Below are positions 9,378 through 17,414 of a stretch of DNA of 64,000 nucleotides, in pieces. The stretch spans positions 1,612,001-1,676,000 of the forward strand of contig NZ_CP146091.1 of the NCBI RefSeq assembly GCF_037023145.1. The letters are read 5' to 3'. Numbering within the stretch: position 1 is the first letter of the stretch; the number at the start of each line of letters is the position of its first letter. Under the pieces are notes generated by a model, which worked only from the letters and a program-made list of their open reading frames with translations, was not told the origin of the DNA and ran no database searches. This stretch comes from Ralstonia sp. RRA (lineage in GTDB: Bacteria; Pseudomonadota; Gammaproteobacteria; Burkholderiales; Burkholderiaceae). The translations under genes were made by a program, and so were the position numbers.

Positions 9378-11798
9378 ATGTCCGGAACCCAACTTTTACC
9401 CGCTGAGCAGATTCGCCTGCCGCTGTTGCCGTTGCGTGACGTGGTGGTGTTTCCGCACATGGTGATTCCGCTGTTCGTGGGGCGCCCCAAGTCCATCAAG
9501 GCGCTGGAAGCCGCGATGGAAGCGGGCAAGAGCATCATGCTGGTGGCGCAGAAGACGGCCGCCAAGGATGAGCCGACCGACAAGGACCTCTACGAGGTCG
9601 GTTGTATCGCCAACATCCTGCAGATGCTGAAGCTGCCGGACGGCACCGTGAAGGTGCTGGTCGAGGGCACGCAACGCGCCAATATCCTGACCGTGACCGA
9701 CGACGAATCGCACTTCTTCTGCGAAGCAGTGCCCGTCGGCCCGGAACCGACTGAATCGGCCGAAACCGAGGCGCTGCGTCGCGCCATCGTGTCGCAATTC
9801 GATCAGTACGTGAAGCTGAACAAGAAGATCCCGCCGGAGATCCTGACCTCGCTGTCGGGCATCGATGAGCCGGGTCGTCTGGCTGACACCATCGCCGCGC
9901 ATCTGCCGATCAAGCTCGAGCAGAAGCAGAAAATTCTCGAGATGTTCAACGTCACCGAACGTCTGGAGAGTCTGCTGTCGCAGCTGGAAGGCGAGATCGA
10001 CATCCTGCAGGTGGAAAAGCGCATCCGTGGTCGCGTCAAGCGCCAGATGGAGAAGTCGCAGCGCGAGTACTACCTGAACGAGCAGGTCAAGGCCATCCAG
10101 AAGGAACTGGGCGAAGGCGAAGAAGGCGCTGATCTCGAAGAGCTGGACAAGAAGATCAAGGCCGCTCGCATGCCCAAGGAGGCCAAGAAGAAGGCCGACT
10201 CCGAGTTCAAGAAGCTCAAGCTGATGTCGCCGATGTCGGCCGAGGCAACGGTCGTGCGCAACTACATCGACACGCTCGTGGGCCTGCCGTGGCGCAAGAA
10301 GAGCAAGGTCAACAACGACCTGTCGAATGCTGAGCAGGTACTGGATCAGGACCACTACGGTCTGGAGAAGGTCAAGGAACGCATTCTCGAGTACCTCGCG
10401 GTTCAGCAGCGTGTTGACAAGCTGAAGGCACCAATCCTGTGCCTCGTGGGGCCGCCGGGCGTGGGTAAGACTTCGCTGGGGCAGTCGGTGGCGCGTGCAA
10501 CGAACCGCAAGTTCGTGCGTATGGCGCTGGGCGGCGTGCGTGACGAAGCTGAAATTCGCGGTCACCGCCGTACCTACATCGGGTCGATGCCGGGCAAGAT
10601 CCTGCAGAGCCTGACCAAGGTCGGCGTGCGCAACCCGCTGTTCCTGCTCGACGAAATCGACAAGATGGGTGCGGATTTCCGCGGTGACCCGTCGTCGGCG
10701 CTGCTCGAAGTGCTGGACCCGGAACAGAATCACACGTTCCAGGACCACTACATCGAAGTGGACTTCGACCTGTCGGACGTGATGTTCGTGGCGACGTCGA
10801 ACTCGCTGAACATTCCGGCGCCGTTGCTGGATCGGATGGAAGTGATTCGTCTGTCGGGCTATACGGAAGACGAAAAGGTCAACATCGCCCGCCGCTACTT
10901 GCTGCCCAAGCAGATCAAGAACAATGGTCTGAAGGAAGGCGAGATCGAGGTGACTGAAGCCGCGCTGCGCGACATCATCCGCTACTACACGCGCGAAGCG
11001 GGTGTGCGTTCGCTGGAGCGCGAGGTCTCGAAGATCTGCCGCAAGGTCGTCAAGCAACTGCTGCTGAAGAAGGAAGCCGGTACGTCCGTGAAGGTGGATT
11101 CGGACAATCTGGACAAATTCCTCGGCGTGCGTCGCTTCGACTTCGGTCTGGCCGGCAAGGAAGACCAGGTGGGTCAGGTGACAGGTCTGGCATGGACGGA
11201 AGTGGGCGGCGATCTGCTGACCATCGAAGCCGCGCTGATGCCGGGCAAGGGCAACATCACCCGCACCGGTTCGCTGGGCGATGTGATGAAGGAATCGGTC
11301 GAGGCTGCGCGTTCGGTGGTGCGTTCGCGCTCCGCTCGCCTGGGTATCAAGGATGAGATGTTTGAGAAGCGCGACATCCACATCCACGTGCCTGAAGGCG
11401 CGACGCCCAAGGACGGCCCGTCTGCAGGGATTGCGATGACGACGGCGCTGGTGTCGGTGCTGACCGGAATTCCGGTGCGCGCCGATGTGGCGATGACTGG
11501 CGAAATCACGCTGCGCGGCGAAGTGCTGCCGATCGGCGGCCTGAAGGAAAAGCTGCTGGCCGCACATCGTGGTGGCATCAAGCTGGTGCTGATTCCGGAA
11601 GAGAACGTAAAGGATCTGACGGACATTCCGGACAACGTGAAGAACAGCATTGAGATTCAGCCGGTGCGCTGGATCGACAAGGTGCTGGAACTCGCGCTGG
11701 TGCGCAAGCCTGAGCCGCTGCCGGAAGAGGAAACCAAGCCCGCGCCCGAAGCTGCCAAGACTGACGACGGCAAGGCGCAGGAGATGGTGCATCACTGA
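9378..11798 (+). CDS. lon: Lon, ATP-dependent serine protease
   Basis: An 806-residue LonA protease that degrades misfolded and regulatory proteins. The order is an N-terminal substrate-binding LAN domain ([23 protein letters not shown]), a long coiled-coil stretch, an AAA+ module with Walker A GPPGVGKT around residue 358, and a C-terminal protease domain with the Ser-Lys dyad Ser682 (DGPSAG) and Lys725 ([14 protein letters not shown]). The tail after about residue 785 is acidic, Pro/Glu-rich and variable. ATG 9378 has a GGGGAAA ribosome site. It forms a unit of its own between the clpX terminator and the terminator at 11825, with a possible heat-shock promoter. Confidence 0.98.
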   Translation: MSGTQLLPAEQIRLPLLPLRDVVVFPHMVIPLFVGRPKSIKALEAAMEAGKSIMLVAQKTAAKDEPTDKDLYEVGCIANILQMLKLPDGTVKVLVEGTQRANILTVTDDESHFFCEAVPVGPEPTESAETEALRRAIVSQFDQYVKLNKKIPPEILTSLSGIDEPGRLADTIAAHLPIKLEQKQKILEMFNVTERLESLLSQLEGEIDILQVEKRIRGRVKRQMEKSQREYYLNEQVKAIQKELGEGEEGADLEELDKKIKAARMPKEAKKKADSEFKKLKLMSPMSAEATVVRNYIDTLVGLPWRKKSKVNNDLSNAEQVLDQDHYGLEKVKERILEYLAVQQRVDKLKAPILCLVGPPGVGKTSLGQSVARATNRKFVRMALGGVRDEAEIRGHRRTYIGSMPGKILQSLTKVGVRNPLFLLDEIDKMGADFRGDPSSALLEVLDPEQNHTFQDHYIEVDFDLSDVMFVATSNSLNIPAPLLDRMEVIRLSGYTEDEKVNIARRYLLPKQIKNNGLKEGEIEVTEAALRDIIRYYTREAGVRSLEREVSKICRKVVKQLLLKKEAGTSVKVDSDNLDKFLGVRRFDFGLAGKEDQVGQVTGLAWTEVGGDLLTIEAALMPGKGNITRTGSLGDVMKESVEAARSVVRSRSARLGIKDEMFEKRDIHIHVPEGATPKDGPSAGIAMTTALVSVLTGIPVRADVAMTGEITLRGEVLPIGGLKEKLLAAHRGGIKLVLIPEENVKDLTDIPDNVKNSIEIQPVRWIDKVLELALVRKPEPLPEEETKPAPEAAKTDDGKAQEMVHH

Positions 11799-11824
11799 TG
11801 CCATGACCTGCATAGGTTGAAGAG

Positions 11825-11855
11825 GGGCCCGACGTTGTTCGGGCCCTTTTTCTTT
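11825..11855 (+). terminator. Intrinsic terminator after lon
   Basis: An 8-bp GC-rich stem, GGGCCCGA/TCGGGCCC with a 6-nt loop, is followed by TTTTTCTTT. Confidence 0.9.
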
Positions 11856-11891
11856 GCGCGATAGGCGGCGAGATGTAGGCGGTTCTTCGCC

Positions 11892-11920
11892 TTGACACGT
11901 CGATTGGCGGCCACTTTAAT
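11892..11920 (+). promoter_or_regulatory. Sigma-70 promoter of the HU gene
   Basis: A consensus TTGACA at 11892-11897, a 17-bp spacer and TTTAAT at 11915-11920. Transcription would start near 11927, giving a leader of about 30 nt before the HU ATG. It is one of the two cleanest housekeeping promoters in the window. Confidence 0.75.
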
Positions 11921-11957
11921 GAATCCACACTAAGCGGGTGTTCGGGGAGGTGGCGCG

Positions 11958-12230
11958 ATGAACAAGACGGATCTCATCGACCATGTGGCGGCGCAGACCG
12001 ACATGTCAAAAGCCGCAGCCGGGCGCGCCATCGACGCGCTGATCGGCGGTATCAAGGATGCGTTGTGCGACGGCGGGTCAGTCACGCTGGTCGGCTTTGG
12101 CACGTTCCTGGTCGGCAAGCGATCTTCGCGCAACGGGCGCAATCCGCGCACCGGAGCTACCATCACAATCGAAGGTGGCAAAGTTGCGAAATTCAAACCT
12201 GGCAAAGCGCTAAAAGATGCGCTAAACTAG
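11958..12230 (+). CDS. hupB: DNA-binding protein HU (beta-type)
   Basis: A 90-residue nucleoid protein of the HU/IHF family that binds and bends DNA as a dimer. It has the dimerising helices (MNKTDLIDHVAAQTDMSKAA), the signature GFGTFLVGKRSSRNGRNPRTG with the flexible DNA-binding arm, and the typical C-terminus KFKPGKALKDALN. GGGGAGG lies eight bases before ATG 11958. Its position just after lon is the usual hupB location in proteobacteria. The possible promoter of the following tRNAs lies in its last codons. Confidence 0.96.
   Translation: MNKTDLIDHVAAQTDMSKAAAGRAIDALIGGIKDALCDGGSVTLVGFGTFLVGKRSSRNGRNPRTGATITIEGGKVAKFKPGKALKDALN
12200..12229 (+). promoter_or_regulatory. Possible promoter of the tRNA pair inside the hupB 3' end
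   Basis: CTGGCA at 12200-12205, an 18-bp spacer and TAAACT at 12224-12229, overlapping the hupB stop codon. It is the best-placed -35/-10 pair ahead of the tRNAs, but the -35 matches consensus at only four of six positions. Confidence 0.4.
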
Positions 12231-12308
12231 TGGGCTTTGGTGCTCACAACATTCGGGTGACAACGAATGTGGGCACCGGACAGTCCGGCCTGTGCCGGCA
12301 GTGCGAAC

Positions 12309-12384
12309 GGGTGCTTAGCTCAGTTGGTAGAGCAGCGCCCTTACAAGGCGCGGGTCGGGAGTTCGAGCCTCTCAGCACCCACCA
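12309..12384 (+). tRNA. tRNA-Val (anticodon UAC)
   Basis: A 76-nt cloverleaf with CCA encoded. The acceptor GGGTGCT pairs with AGCACCC at 12374-12380, with discriminator A and CCA at 12382-12384. The D-loop has AGCTCAGTTGGTAGAGC. The anticodon stem GCGCC/GGCGC encloses CTTACAA, so the anticodon is TAC. The T-arm has GTTCGAGCC. Confidence 0.97.
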
Positions 12385-12429
12385 TCGTTCGCAATGCCGC
12401 TCCGTGCGTCGTGCAGTCCGACCCAATCT

Positions 12430-12506
12430 GGAGCGGTAGTTCAGTCGGTTAGAATACCGGCCTGTCACGCCGGGGGTCGCGGGTTCGAGTCCCGTCCGCT
12501 CCGCCA
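12430..12506 (+). tRNA. tRNA-Asp (anticodon GUC)
   Basis: A 77-nt cloverleaf with CCA encoded. The acceptor GGAGCGG pairs with CCGCTCC at 12496-12502, with discriminator G and CCA at 12504-12506. The anticodon stem CCGGC/GCCGG encloses CTGTCAC, giving anticodon GTC. The T-loop has GGTTCGAGTCC. It lies 45 bp after tRNA-Val, probably in one transcript ending at the terminator at 12516. Confidence 0.97.
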
Positions 12507-12515
12507 GAACATAGC

Positions 12516-12540
12516 AAAGGCCCGACTTGTTCGGGCCTTT
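12516..12540 (+). terminator. Intrinsic terminator after the tRNA pair
   Basis: A perfect 10-bp stem, AAAGGCCCGA/TCGGGCCTTT, with a 5-nt loop, nine bases past the tRNA-Asp CCA end. Confidence 0.85.
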
Positions 12541-12610
12541 GTCTTATCTGCCTTCAGTGAAGCGCGACGCGCTAGCCGGCTGCAGGGCAGCGCCATTCAG
12601 GAGCCATGCA

Positions 12611-13171
12611 TTGCAGATCATCCGACTGTTGGCTGTCTCCGGTAGCTTGCGTGCGGCCTCCATCAACACAGCGCTGTTGCGCGCCGCGAGCATGGCCGCG
12701 CCGCAAGGTGTATCCATTACGACGTTCGCGCGCCTCGGTGAATTCCCACTGTTCAATCCGGACGCCGAATCCCCAGTGCCGGCACCTGTACAGGCGTTCC
12801 GTGAGCAGATCAACGTGGCTGACGGGGTACTGATCGCCAGCCCCGAATATGCGCATGGGGTGACCGGCGTGATGAAGAATGCGCTGGACTGGGTCGTTGG
12901 TTGCGAAGCGTTCGTCGACAAACCAACCGCGGTACTCAACGCGTCGCCGCGCGCGACGCATGCTGACGCGGCCCTTAAGGAAACGTTGTCAGTGATGTCG
13001 GCCGATCTGGTGATGTCTGCATCGATCGCGCTGCCAGTGTTGGGCGCGAAGCTCGATGCCGCAGGCATCGCAGGACATCCGGAGTTGGCCGGCGCCCTGT
13101 CCGGCGCGCTGGATGCGATGCGACAGCATATCGTCGAGCGGCGGCTGCAGATCAGCAGCATGCCAGAATGA
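12611..13171 (+). CDS. NADPH-dependent FMN reductase family protein
   Basis: A flavodoxin-fold oxidoreductase of the ChrR/YieF/azoreductase-like group, 186 residues from the chosen start. It shows the FMN-phosphate loop AVSGSLRAASINTALLRAA at the N-terminus and the family hallmark SPEYAHGVTGVMKNALDWV near residue 75. The start is uncertain. No ATG in this frame gives a normal N-terminus, whereas TTG 12611 begins the first beta strand (LQIIRLLAVSGS) and has CAGGAG eight bases upstream. Such enzymes reduce quinones, chromate or azo compounds; the substrate is not predictable here. It sits alone between the tRNA terminator and ppiD. Confidence 0.85.
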   Translation: MQIIRLLAVSGSLRAASINTALLRAASMAAPQGVSITTFARLGEFPLFNPDAESPVPAPVQAFREQINVADGVLIASPEYAHGVTGVMKNALDWVVGCEAFVDKPTAVLNASPRATHADAALKETLSVMSADLVMSASIALPVLGAKLDAAGIAGHPELAGALSGALDAMRQHIVERRLQISSMPE

Positions 13172-13237
13172 GCGAGGCGGTCGCAGCACCTGATAGAATC
13201 GCCCGATTTCCCATCATTCTAATCACTCCGGTCCAGC

Positions 13238-15178
13238 ATGCTTGAATTCGTACGTACGCATCGGCGCTTGATGTTTCTGGTGCTGCTGATTCTGGTGTTC
13301 CCTTCGTTCGTGTTTTTTGGCGTGCAGAGCTATTCGAGCTTCATGGACAGCTCGCACGACGCAGCCAAGGTCGACGGCAAGGTCATCACTACCGCCGAGG
13401 TCGACAATCGTGTGCGCGAGCAGACCGACCGCCTGCGCCAGATGCTGGGCGCGCAGTACGATCCGCGCCAGTTCGAAGGGCCGCAGATGCGTCGTGATGT
13501 GCTTGACGGCATCATTCAGCAGCGCGTGCTCTCCAATGAAGTCGCGCATGCCAACCTGAACGTCTCGAACGATAAGGTTCGCGACACGATTTTGCAGATC
13601 CCGGCCGTGGCAGCGCTGCGCAAGCCGGATGGTTCGTTCGACGAGCAAGCCTATGTGCAACTGCTGGCCGCGCAGAACATGACGCCGGAGCAGTTGGAAA
13701 ACAACCTGCGCTTTGAGCTCGCGCAGCAGCAAATTCCGCAGTCGATCGTGTCGACGGCCTTTGTGCCGAAGTCGCTGGTGGACCACCTGATCCAGGTACG
13801 TGACCAGCAGCGCGAAGTGCAGGCCCTGGTGTTCAAGCCGACTGACTACGCTGCCAAGGTCAACGTCGACGACAAGGCCATCCAGGCCTATTACGACGCG
13901 CACCAGCAAGAGTTCTCGGTGCCGGAGCAGGTCAAGGCCGACTACGTTGTGTTTTCGGGCGAAGACATGATGAAGCAGATTCCGGTCACGCCCGAGCAGA
14001 TCAAGGAGTACTACGATCAGAATGCCGCGCGCTTCAAGACCCAGGAAGAACGCCGCGCCGCGCACATCCTGATCAAGCTGCCGGACAACGCCAAGCCTGC
14101 CGACAAGGACGCCGCCAAAAAGAAGGCTGAAGAAGTGTTGGCCGAAGTGCGCAAGAACCCGGCGAGCTTCGCAGAACTGGCCAAGAAGTACTCGGGCGAT
14201 CCGGGCTCGGCCGCGCAGGGCGGTGAACTGGGCTTCCTGGGCAAAGGCGCGACCGTTCCGCCGTTCGAGAACGCGCTGTTTGCGCTCAAGCAGCCGGGCG
14301 ACATCAGCGATGTCGTGCAGAGCGACTTCGGTTTCCACATCATCAAGCTTGAGGAAGTGAAGGGTGGTGGCGTGCAACCGCTGGAAGCCGTCAAGCCCGA
14401 ACTGGAACGCGAAGTGCGCACCCAGCTGGCCAACAAGAAGTACACCGAGTTGGCCGACGCGTTCTCCAACGCGGTTGAAGATCAGTCTGACAGCCTGAAG
14501 CCGGTGGCCGACAAGCTGAAGCTGCAAATCCAGACCATCGACAACGTGACGCGCACGCCGAACCCGGCGCTGGCCAACAGCCCGATCGGCAACGAGAAGG
14601 TACTCAAGGCGCTGTTTGCCGACGACGTCATCAAGAACCATCGCAATACGGCAGCCATCCAGGTGGGTCCGACCACCCTGGTGGCAGCGCGTGCGGCGGA
14701 ATATCGCCCGGCGACGGTCAAGAAGCTGGCCGATGTGCGTGAGCAGGTCAAGGCCAAGGTGATTGCTGAGCAAGCGGCTGCGCTGGCTAAGAAGGCCGGC
14801 GAAGAGAAGTTGGCTGCGGTCAAGCAGAGCAACAGTGCCGATGGCTTCAGCGCGGCGCAGACGGTGTCGCGTCAGCAGGCTCAGGGCACGCCAGCGCCGG
14901 CACTCACGGCCATCCTGCGTGCCGATGCCACGAAGCTGCCGACCACCATTGGTGTCGATCTGGGTGCCCAAGGCTATGCGCTGTACCGCATCAACAAGGT
15001 GCTGCCGCCGGCCAACGTGGATGAAGCCCGCCGTGCCGCCGATGCGCAGCAGTTGGCGCAAGCTGCCGGCCAGGCCGACTTCAATGCCTACTATGAAGCA
15101 TTGAAAGCCCGCTCGAAGGTGAAGATCAACAGCAGCGTGGTCGACGCTGCCAAGCCGTCCAGCTCGGGAGATGACTGA
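13238..15178 (+). CDS. ppiD: PpiD-type membrane-anchored periplasmic peptidyl-prolyl isomerase/chaperone
   Basis: A 646-residue protein with a single N-terminal membrane anchor (LMFLVLLILVFPSFVFFGV, about residues 11-30) and a large periplasmic part. A SurA-N-like chaperone domain is followed by a parvulin domain around residues 265-360 (RRAAHILIKL...FAELAKKYSGDPGSAAQGGELGFLGKG) and a helical C-terminal region. PpiD sits at the Sec translocon and helps newly exported proteins fold. Position after lon-hupB matches E. coli. A bidirectional terminator follows at 15207. Confidence 0.93.
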   Translation: MLEFVRTHRRLMFLVLLILVFPSFVFFGVQSYSSFMDSSHDAAKVDGKVITTAEVDNRVREQTDRLRQMLGAQYDPRQFEGPQMRRDVLDGIIQQRVLSNEVAHANLNVSNDKVRDTILQIPAVAALRKPDGSFDEQAYVQLLAAQNMTPEQLENNLRFELAQQQIPQSIVSTAFVPKSLVDHLIQVRDQQREVQALVFKPTDYAAKVNVDDKAIQAYYDAHQQEFSVPEQVKADYVVFSGEDMMKQIPVTPEQIKEYYDQNAARFKTQEERRAAHILIKLPDNAKPADKDAAKKKAEEVLAEVRKNPASFAELAKKYSGDPGSAAQGGELGFLGKGATVPPFENALFALKQPGDISDVVQSDFGFHIIKLEEVKGGGVQPLEAVKPELEREVRTQLANKKYTELADAFSNAVEDQSDSLKPVADKLKLQIQTIDNVTRTPNPALANSPIGNEKVLKALFADDVIKNHRNTAAIQVGPTTLVAARAAEYRPATVKKLADVREQVKAKVIAEQAAALAKKAGEEKLAAVKQSNSADGFSAAQTVSRQQAQGTPAPALTAILRADATKLPTTIGVDLGAQGYALYRINKVLPPANVDEARRAADAQQLAQAAGQADFNAYYEALKARSKVKINSSVVDAAKPSSSGDD

Positions 15179-15206
15179 GCTAGGCGCGTCATCGCAAGCC
15201 TGACAA

Positions 15207-15236
15207 AAAAGCCCCCTCACTGAGGGGGCTTTTCTT
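15207..15236. terminator. Bidirectional terminator between ppiD and lepB
   Basis: A perfect 12-bp stem, AAAAGCCCCCTC/GAGGGGGCTTTT with loop ACT, flanked by A and T runs so that it can act on both strands. It lies between convergent ppiD (+) and the signal peptidase gene (-). Confidence 0.9.
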
Positions 15237-15254
15237 ATGCCCGCGGGCGCAGGC

Positions 15255-15947
15255 TTAGTCCATTGGTTTGCCGATGCGTGCAAGACGCGGCATATACCAG
15301 CGGTCTGGATCGAACGACACGGCCACGTACGAGGCGCGTGCAATCAGGTTCTTGCGCGGGACGAGCCCGAAGTAGCGCGAGTCGTGGCTGTTGTCGCGAT
15401 TGTCGCCAAGCATCAGGTAGTGGTCTGTTGGCACGGTGATCGGGCCGAAATCGCGTAGTGCAGCCACTTCAGGCAAGACCATTACAGTGTGCGCCTGCCC
15501 GGGCAGGGCCTCAGACCAAAGTTCGTGTGGCAGGGCCGCGGTGGCTTGCGGCAACGCGCCGGGGGCAACGTCAGGTAGCGGCGTGTATGCGATGCGCTGG
15601 TGGTTAATGAAAAGCGCTTCGCCGCGCATCTCGACAACATCGCCGGGCAGACCGATCAGGCGCTTGACCAGTTTTGTGCCATCTTCGGGCGATGAGAACA
15701 CGACGACGTCGCCGCGCCTTGGCTCGTCGCCACGCTTGAGCCAGACGGTGGTGGCAGGCACACGTACACCGTAGGCCAGCCGGTTCATCAGGATGTAGTC
15801 GCCCTCGATGAGCGTTGGATTCATCGAGCCGCTGGGGACCACCGCCCAGTCGGCAATGCAGGCCCGGAAGGCAAACAGCAGCGACATGCCGACCAGGAAC
15901 CGCTTGTTGTCGCGCGCCGCACGCAGCGCGCCGGTCAAAAGCTTCAT
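15255..15947 (-). CDS. lepB: Signal peptidase I
   Basis: A 230-residue type I leader peptidase, which cleaves signal peptides on the periplasmic face of the inner membrane. The Ser/Lys dyad is Ser41 (PSGSMNPTL) and Lys95 (KRLIGLPGD). Box E reads LGDNRDNSHDSRYFG. One N-terminal hydrophobic segment (about residues 17-37) anchors it, fewer than the two of E. coli LepB. The neighbours (ppiD, tesA) are not the lepA-lepB-rnc cluster, so this may be a second signal peptidase of the genome; that cannot be settled from the window. Confidence 0.93.
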   Translation of the reverse strand: MKLLTGALRAARDNKRFLVGMSLLFAFRACIADWAVVPSGSMNPTLIEGDYILMNRLAYGVRVPATTVWLKRGDEPRRGDVVVFSSPEDGTKLVKRLIGLPGDVVEMRGEALFINHQRIAYTPLPDVAPGALPQATAALPHELWSEALPGQAHTVMVLPEVAALRDFGPITVPTDHYLMLGDNRDNSHDSRYFGLVPRKNLIARASYVAVSFDPDRWYMPRLARIGKPMD

Positions 15948-16020
15948 GGCATTCCCCCGTATGAGATGCGGCTGTGATGCGCGCCAGGCTTCTTGCGAGC
16001 CAGTCGGCGCGGCCGAGCCG

Positions 16021-16701
16021 TCACCCTCCGACCCGCACCTTCAGCAGAGGTTCCAGTTTTGGCCAGACGTTGTCGAGCATCGTCGGTTGAGCTGCGGCAA
16101 TCGGGTGGATGCGGTCTTCCTGGAACCAGTCAGGACGTTGGGCCACGCCTTCAAGTAGGAAGGGCACCAGTGGCAGCTTGTACTGCTGCGACAGCTTGCC
16201 GTACATGGCGAAGAACCGGTCGCTGTAGTCGGGGCCATAGTTGGGCGGGATGCGCATGCCGACCAGCAGTACCCTGGCGCCCGCAGCTTGCGACGCATCG
16301 ATCATCGCCTTCAGATTGGCTTCGCTGGAGGCGAGCGACAGACCGCGCAGTGCGTCGTTGCCGCCCAGCTCCAGGATCACCACGGAGGGCTTCTCGCGCG
16401 CCAGCACAGCGGGCAGGCGTGAGCGGCCACCGGCCGTGGTATCGCCGCTGATGCTTGCATTGGCGACGCTATAATCAGGCTTCCGTTCTTTGAGGCGCTT
16501 GTCGAGCAGTGCGACCCAGCCGGTGCCTTGCGCCAGGCCGTATCCCGCCGACAGGCTATCGCCCAGCACCACCACGCGATGCGCTGTGGGCGCGCTTTGT
16601 GCTGACGCCTGCGTGACGGGCAGCATGCCGACCATGGTGCAGCCGAGTGCCGCGACCAGTGCCTTCAAGCTGCGCCTTCTACTACCTACCTGTCCAATCA
16701 T
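16021..16701 (-). CDS. tesA: TesA-like periplasmic esterase/lysophospholipase (SGNH hydrolase)
   Basis: A 226-residue SGNH/GDSL hydrolase of the TesA (thioesterase I, lysophospholipase L1, arylesterase) type. It has a Sec signal peptide ending at QASAQS, block I GDSLSAGYG with the catalytic Ser, block III GGND, and block V DRIHP with Asp and His. The frame is open 69 codons further upstream, but ATG 16701 has GGAAG six bases before it and starts the signal peptide. This ATG overlaps, on the other strand, the ATG of the divergent YbbA-like gene (CATG at 16699-16702). The same divergent tesA-ybbA pair exists in E. coli. Confidence 0.9.
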   Translation of the reverse strand: MIGQVGSRRRSLKALVAALGCTMVGMLPVTQASAQSAPTAHRVVVLGDSLSAGYGLAQGTGWVALLDKRLKERKPDYSVANASISGDTTAGGRSRLPAVLAREKPSVVILELGGNDALRGLSLASSEANLKAMIDASQAAGARVLLVGMRIPPNYGPDYSDRFFAMYGKLSQQYKLPLVPFLLEGVAQRPDWFQEDRIHPIAAAQPTMLDNVWPKLEPLLKVRVGG

Positions 16702-17410
16702 GTCGTCTTCCGCTACCTGGGTGATTGAAGTCGATTCGCTGCACAAGACCGTGCGCGATGCCACCGGTGAGTTGCCTATTCTGAGCGATGTTGGCTTCCG
16801 TGTGGAAGCGGGCGAGACGCTGGCCATCGTCGGCGCGTCGGGCTCGGGCAAATCGACGTTGCTTGGGTTGCTGGCAGGGTTGGACCTGCCGAGCGCTGGC
16901 AAGGTCAAACTGCTGGGTCACGATCTGTTCGGGCTGGATGAGGATGGCCGTGCAGCCGTTCGCGGCAGTCACGTGGGTTTCGTGTTTCAGTCGTTCCAGT
17001 TGCTGCCGCATCTGACCGCGCTGGAGAACGTGATGCTGCCGCTCGAGCTGCAGGGCGATGTGAGTACTGCGGAGATGCGCCGTCGCGCCACAACGCTGCT
17101 GGAACGTGTTGGTCTTGGCGCGCGGCTTTCCCACTATCCCAAAACGCTGTCGGGCGGTGAGCAGCAGCGCGTAGCGTTGGCCCGGGCGTTTGTGACCGAG
17201 CCGGACATCCTCTTTGCGGATGAACCGACGGGTAGCCTTGATACAGCCACCGGCGAGGCTGTCATCGCTTTGATGTTCGAACTGAATCAGAGCGCAGGTT
17301 CCACGCTCGTGCTGGTCACGCACGACCGTTCGGTTGCGGCGCGCTGCAACCGCATCCTCACCATTGAAGCGGGTCACTTGGTCGGCGACGAAACCGTCAC
17401 CGAGCTTTGA
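16700..17410 (+). CDS. YbbA-like ABC transporter ATP-binding protein
   Basis: A 236-residue ATPase of the LolD/MacB/YbbA subfamily. Walker A is GASGSGKST at residues 45-53, the signature is [15 protein letters not shown], and Walker B is [12 protein letters not shown] followed by a switch His in LVTHD. In E. coli the gene downstream encodes the large permease YbbP, but here pgi follows on the opposite strand and no permease lies in the window. ATG 16700 overlaps the start codon of tesA on the other strand and has no visible ribosome site; GTG 16721 (VIEVDSL) is an alternative start. Confidence 0.88.
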   Translation: MSSSATWVIEVDSLHKTVRDATGELPILSDVGFRVEAGETLAIVGASGSGKSTLLGLLAGLDLPSAGKVKLLGHDLFGLDEDGRAAVRGSHVGFVFQSFQLLPHLTALENVMLPLELQGDVSTAEMRRRATTLLERVGLGARLSHYPKTLSGGEQQRVALARAFVTEPDILFADEPTGSLDTATGEAVIALMFELNQSAGSTLVLVTHDRSVAARCNRILTIEAGHLVGDETVTEL

Positions 17411-17414
17411 TCGA

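Noticed and set aside
9396..11813. An 805-codon open frame antisense to lon
   Set aside because: Same cause; its translation is Gln/His/Arg/Leu-rich without motifs and lon is complete on the other strand.
12309..12506. The tRNA pair as an integration site
   Set aside because: No integrase, no direct repeat of the tRNA 3' ends downstream, and ordinary core genes follow.
13223..15343. A 706-codon antisense frame over ppiD
   Set aside because: Shadow of ppiD; crosses the bidirectional terminator and has no domain.
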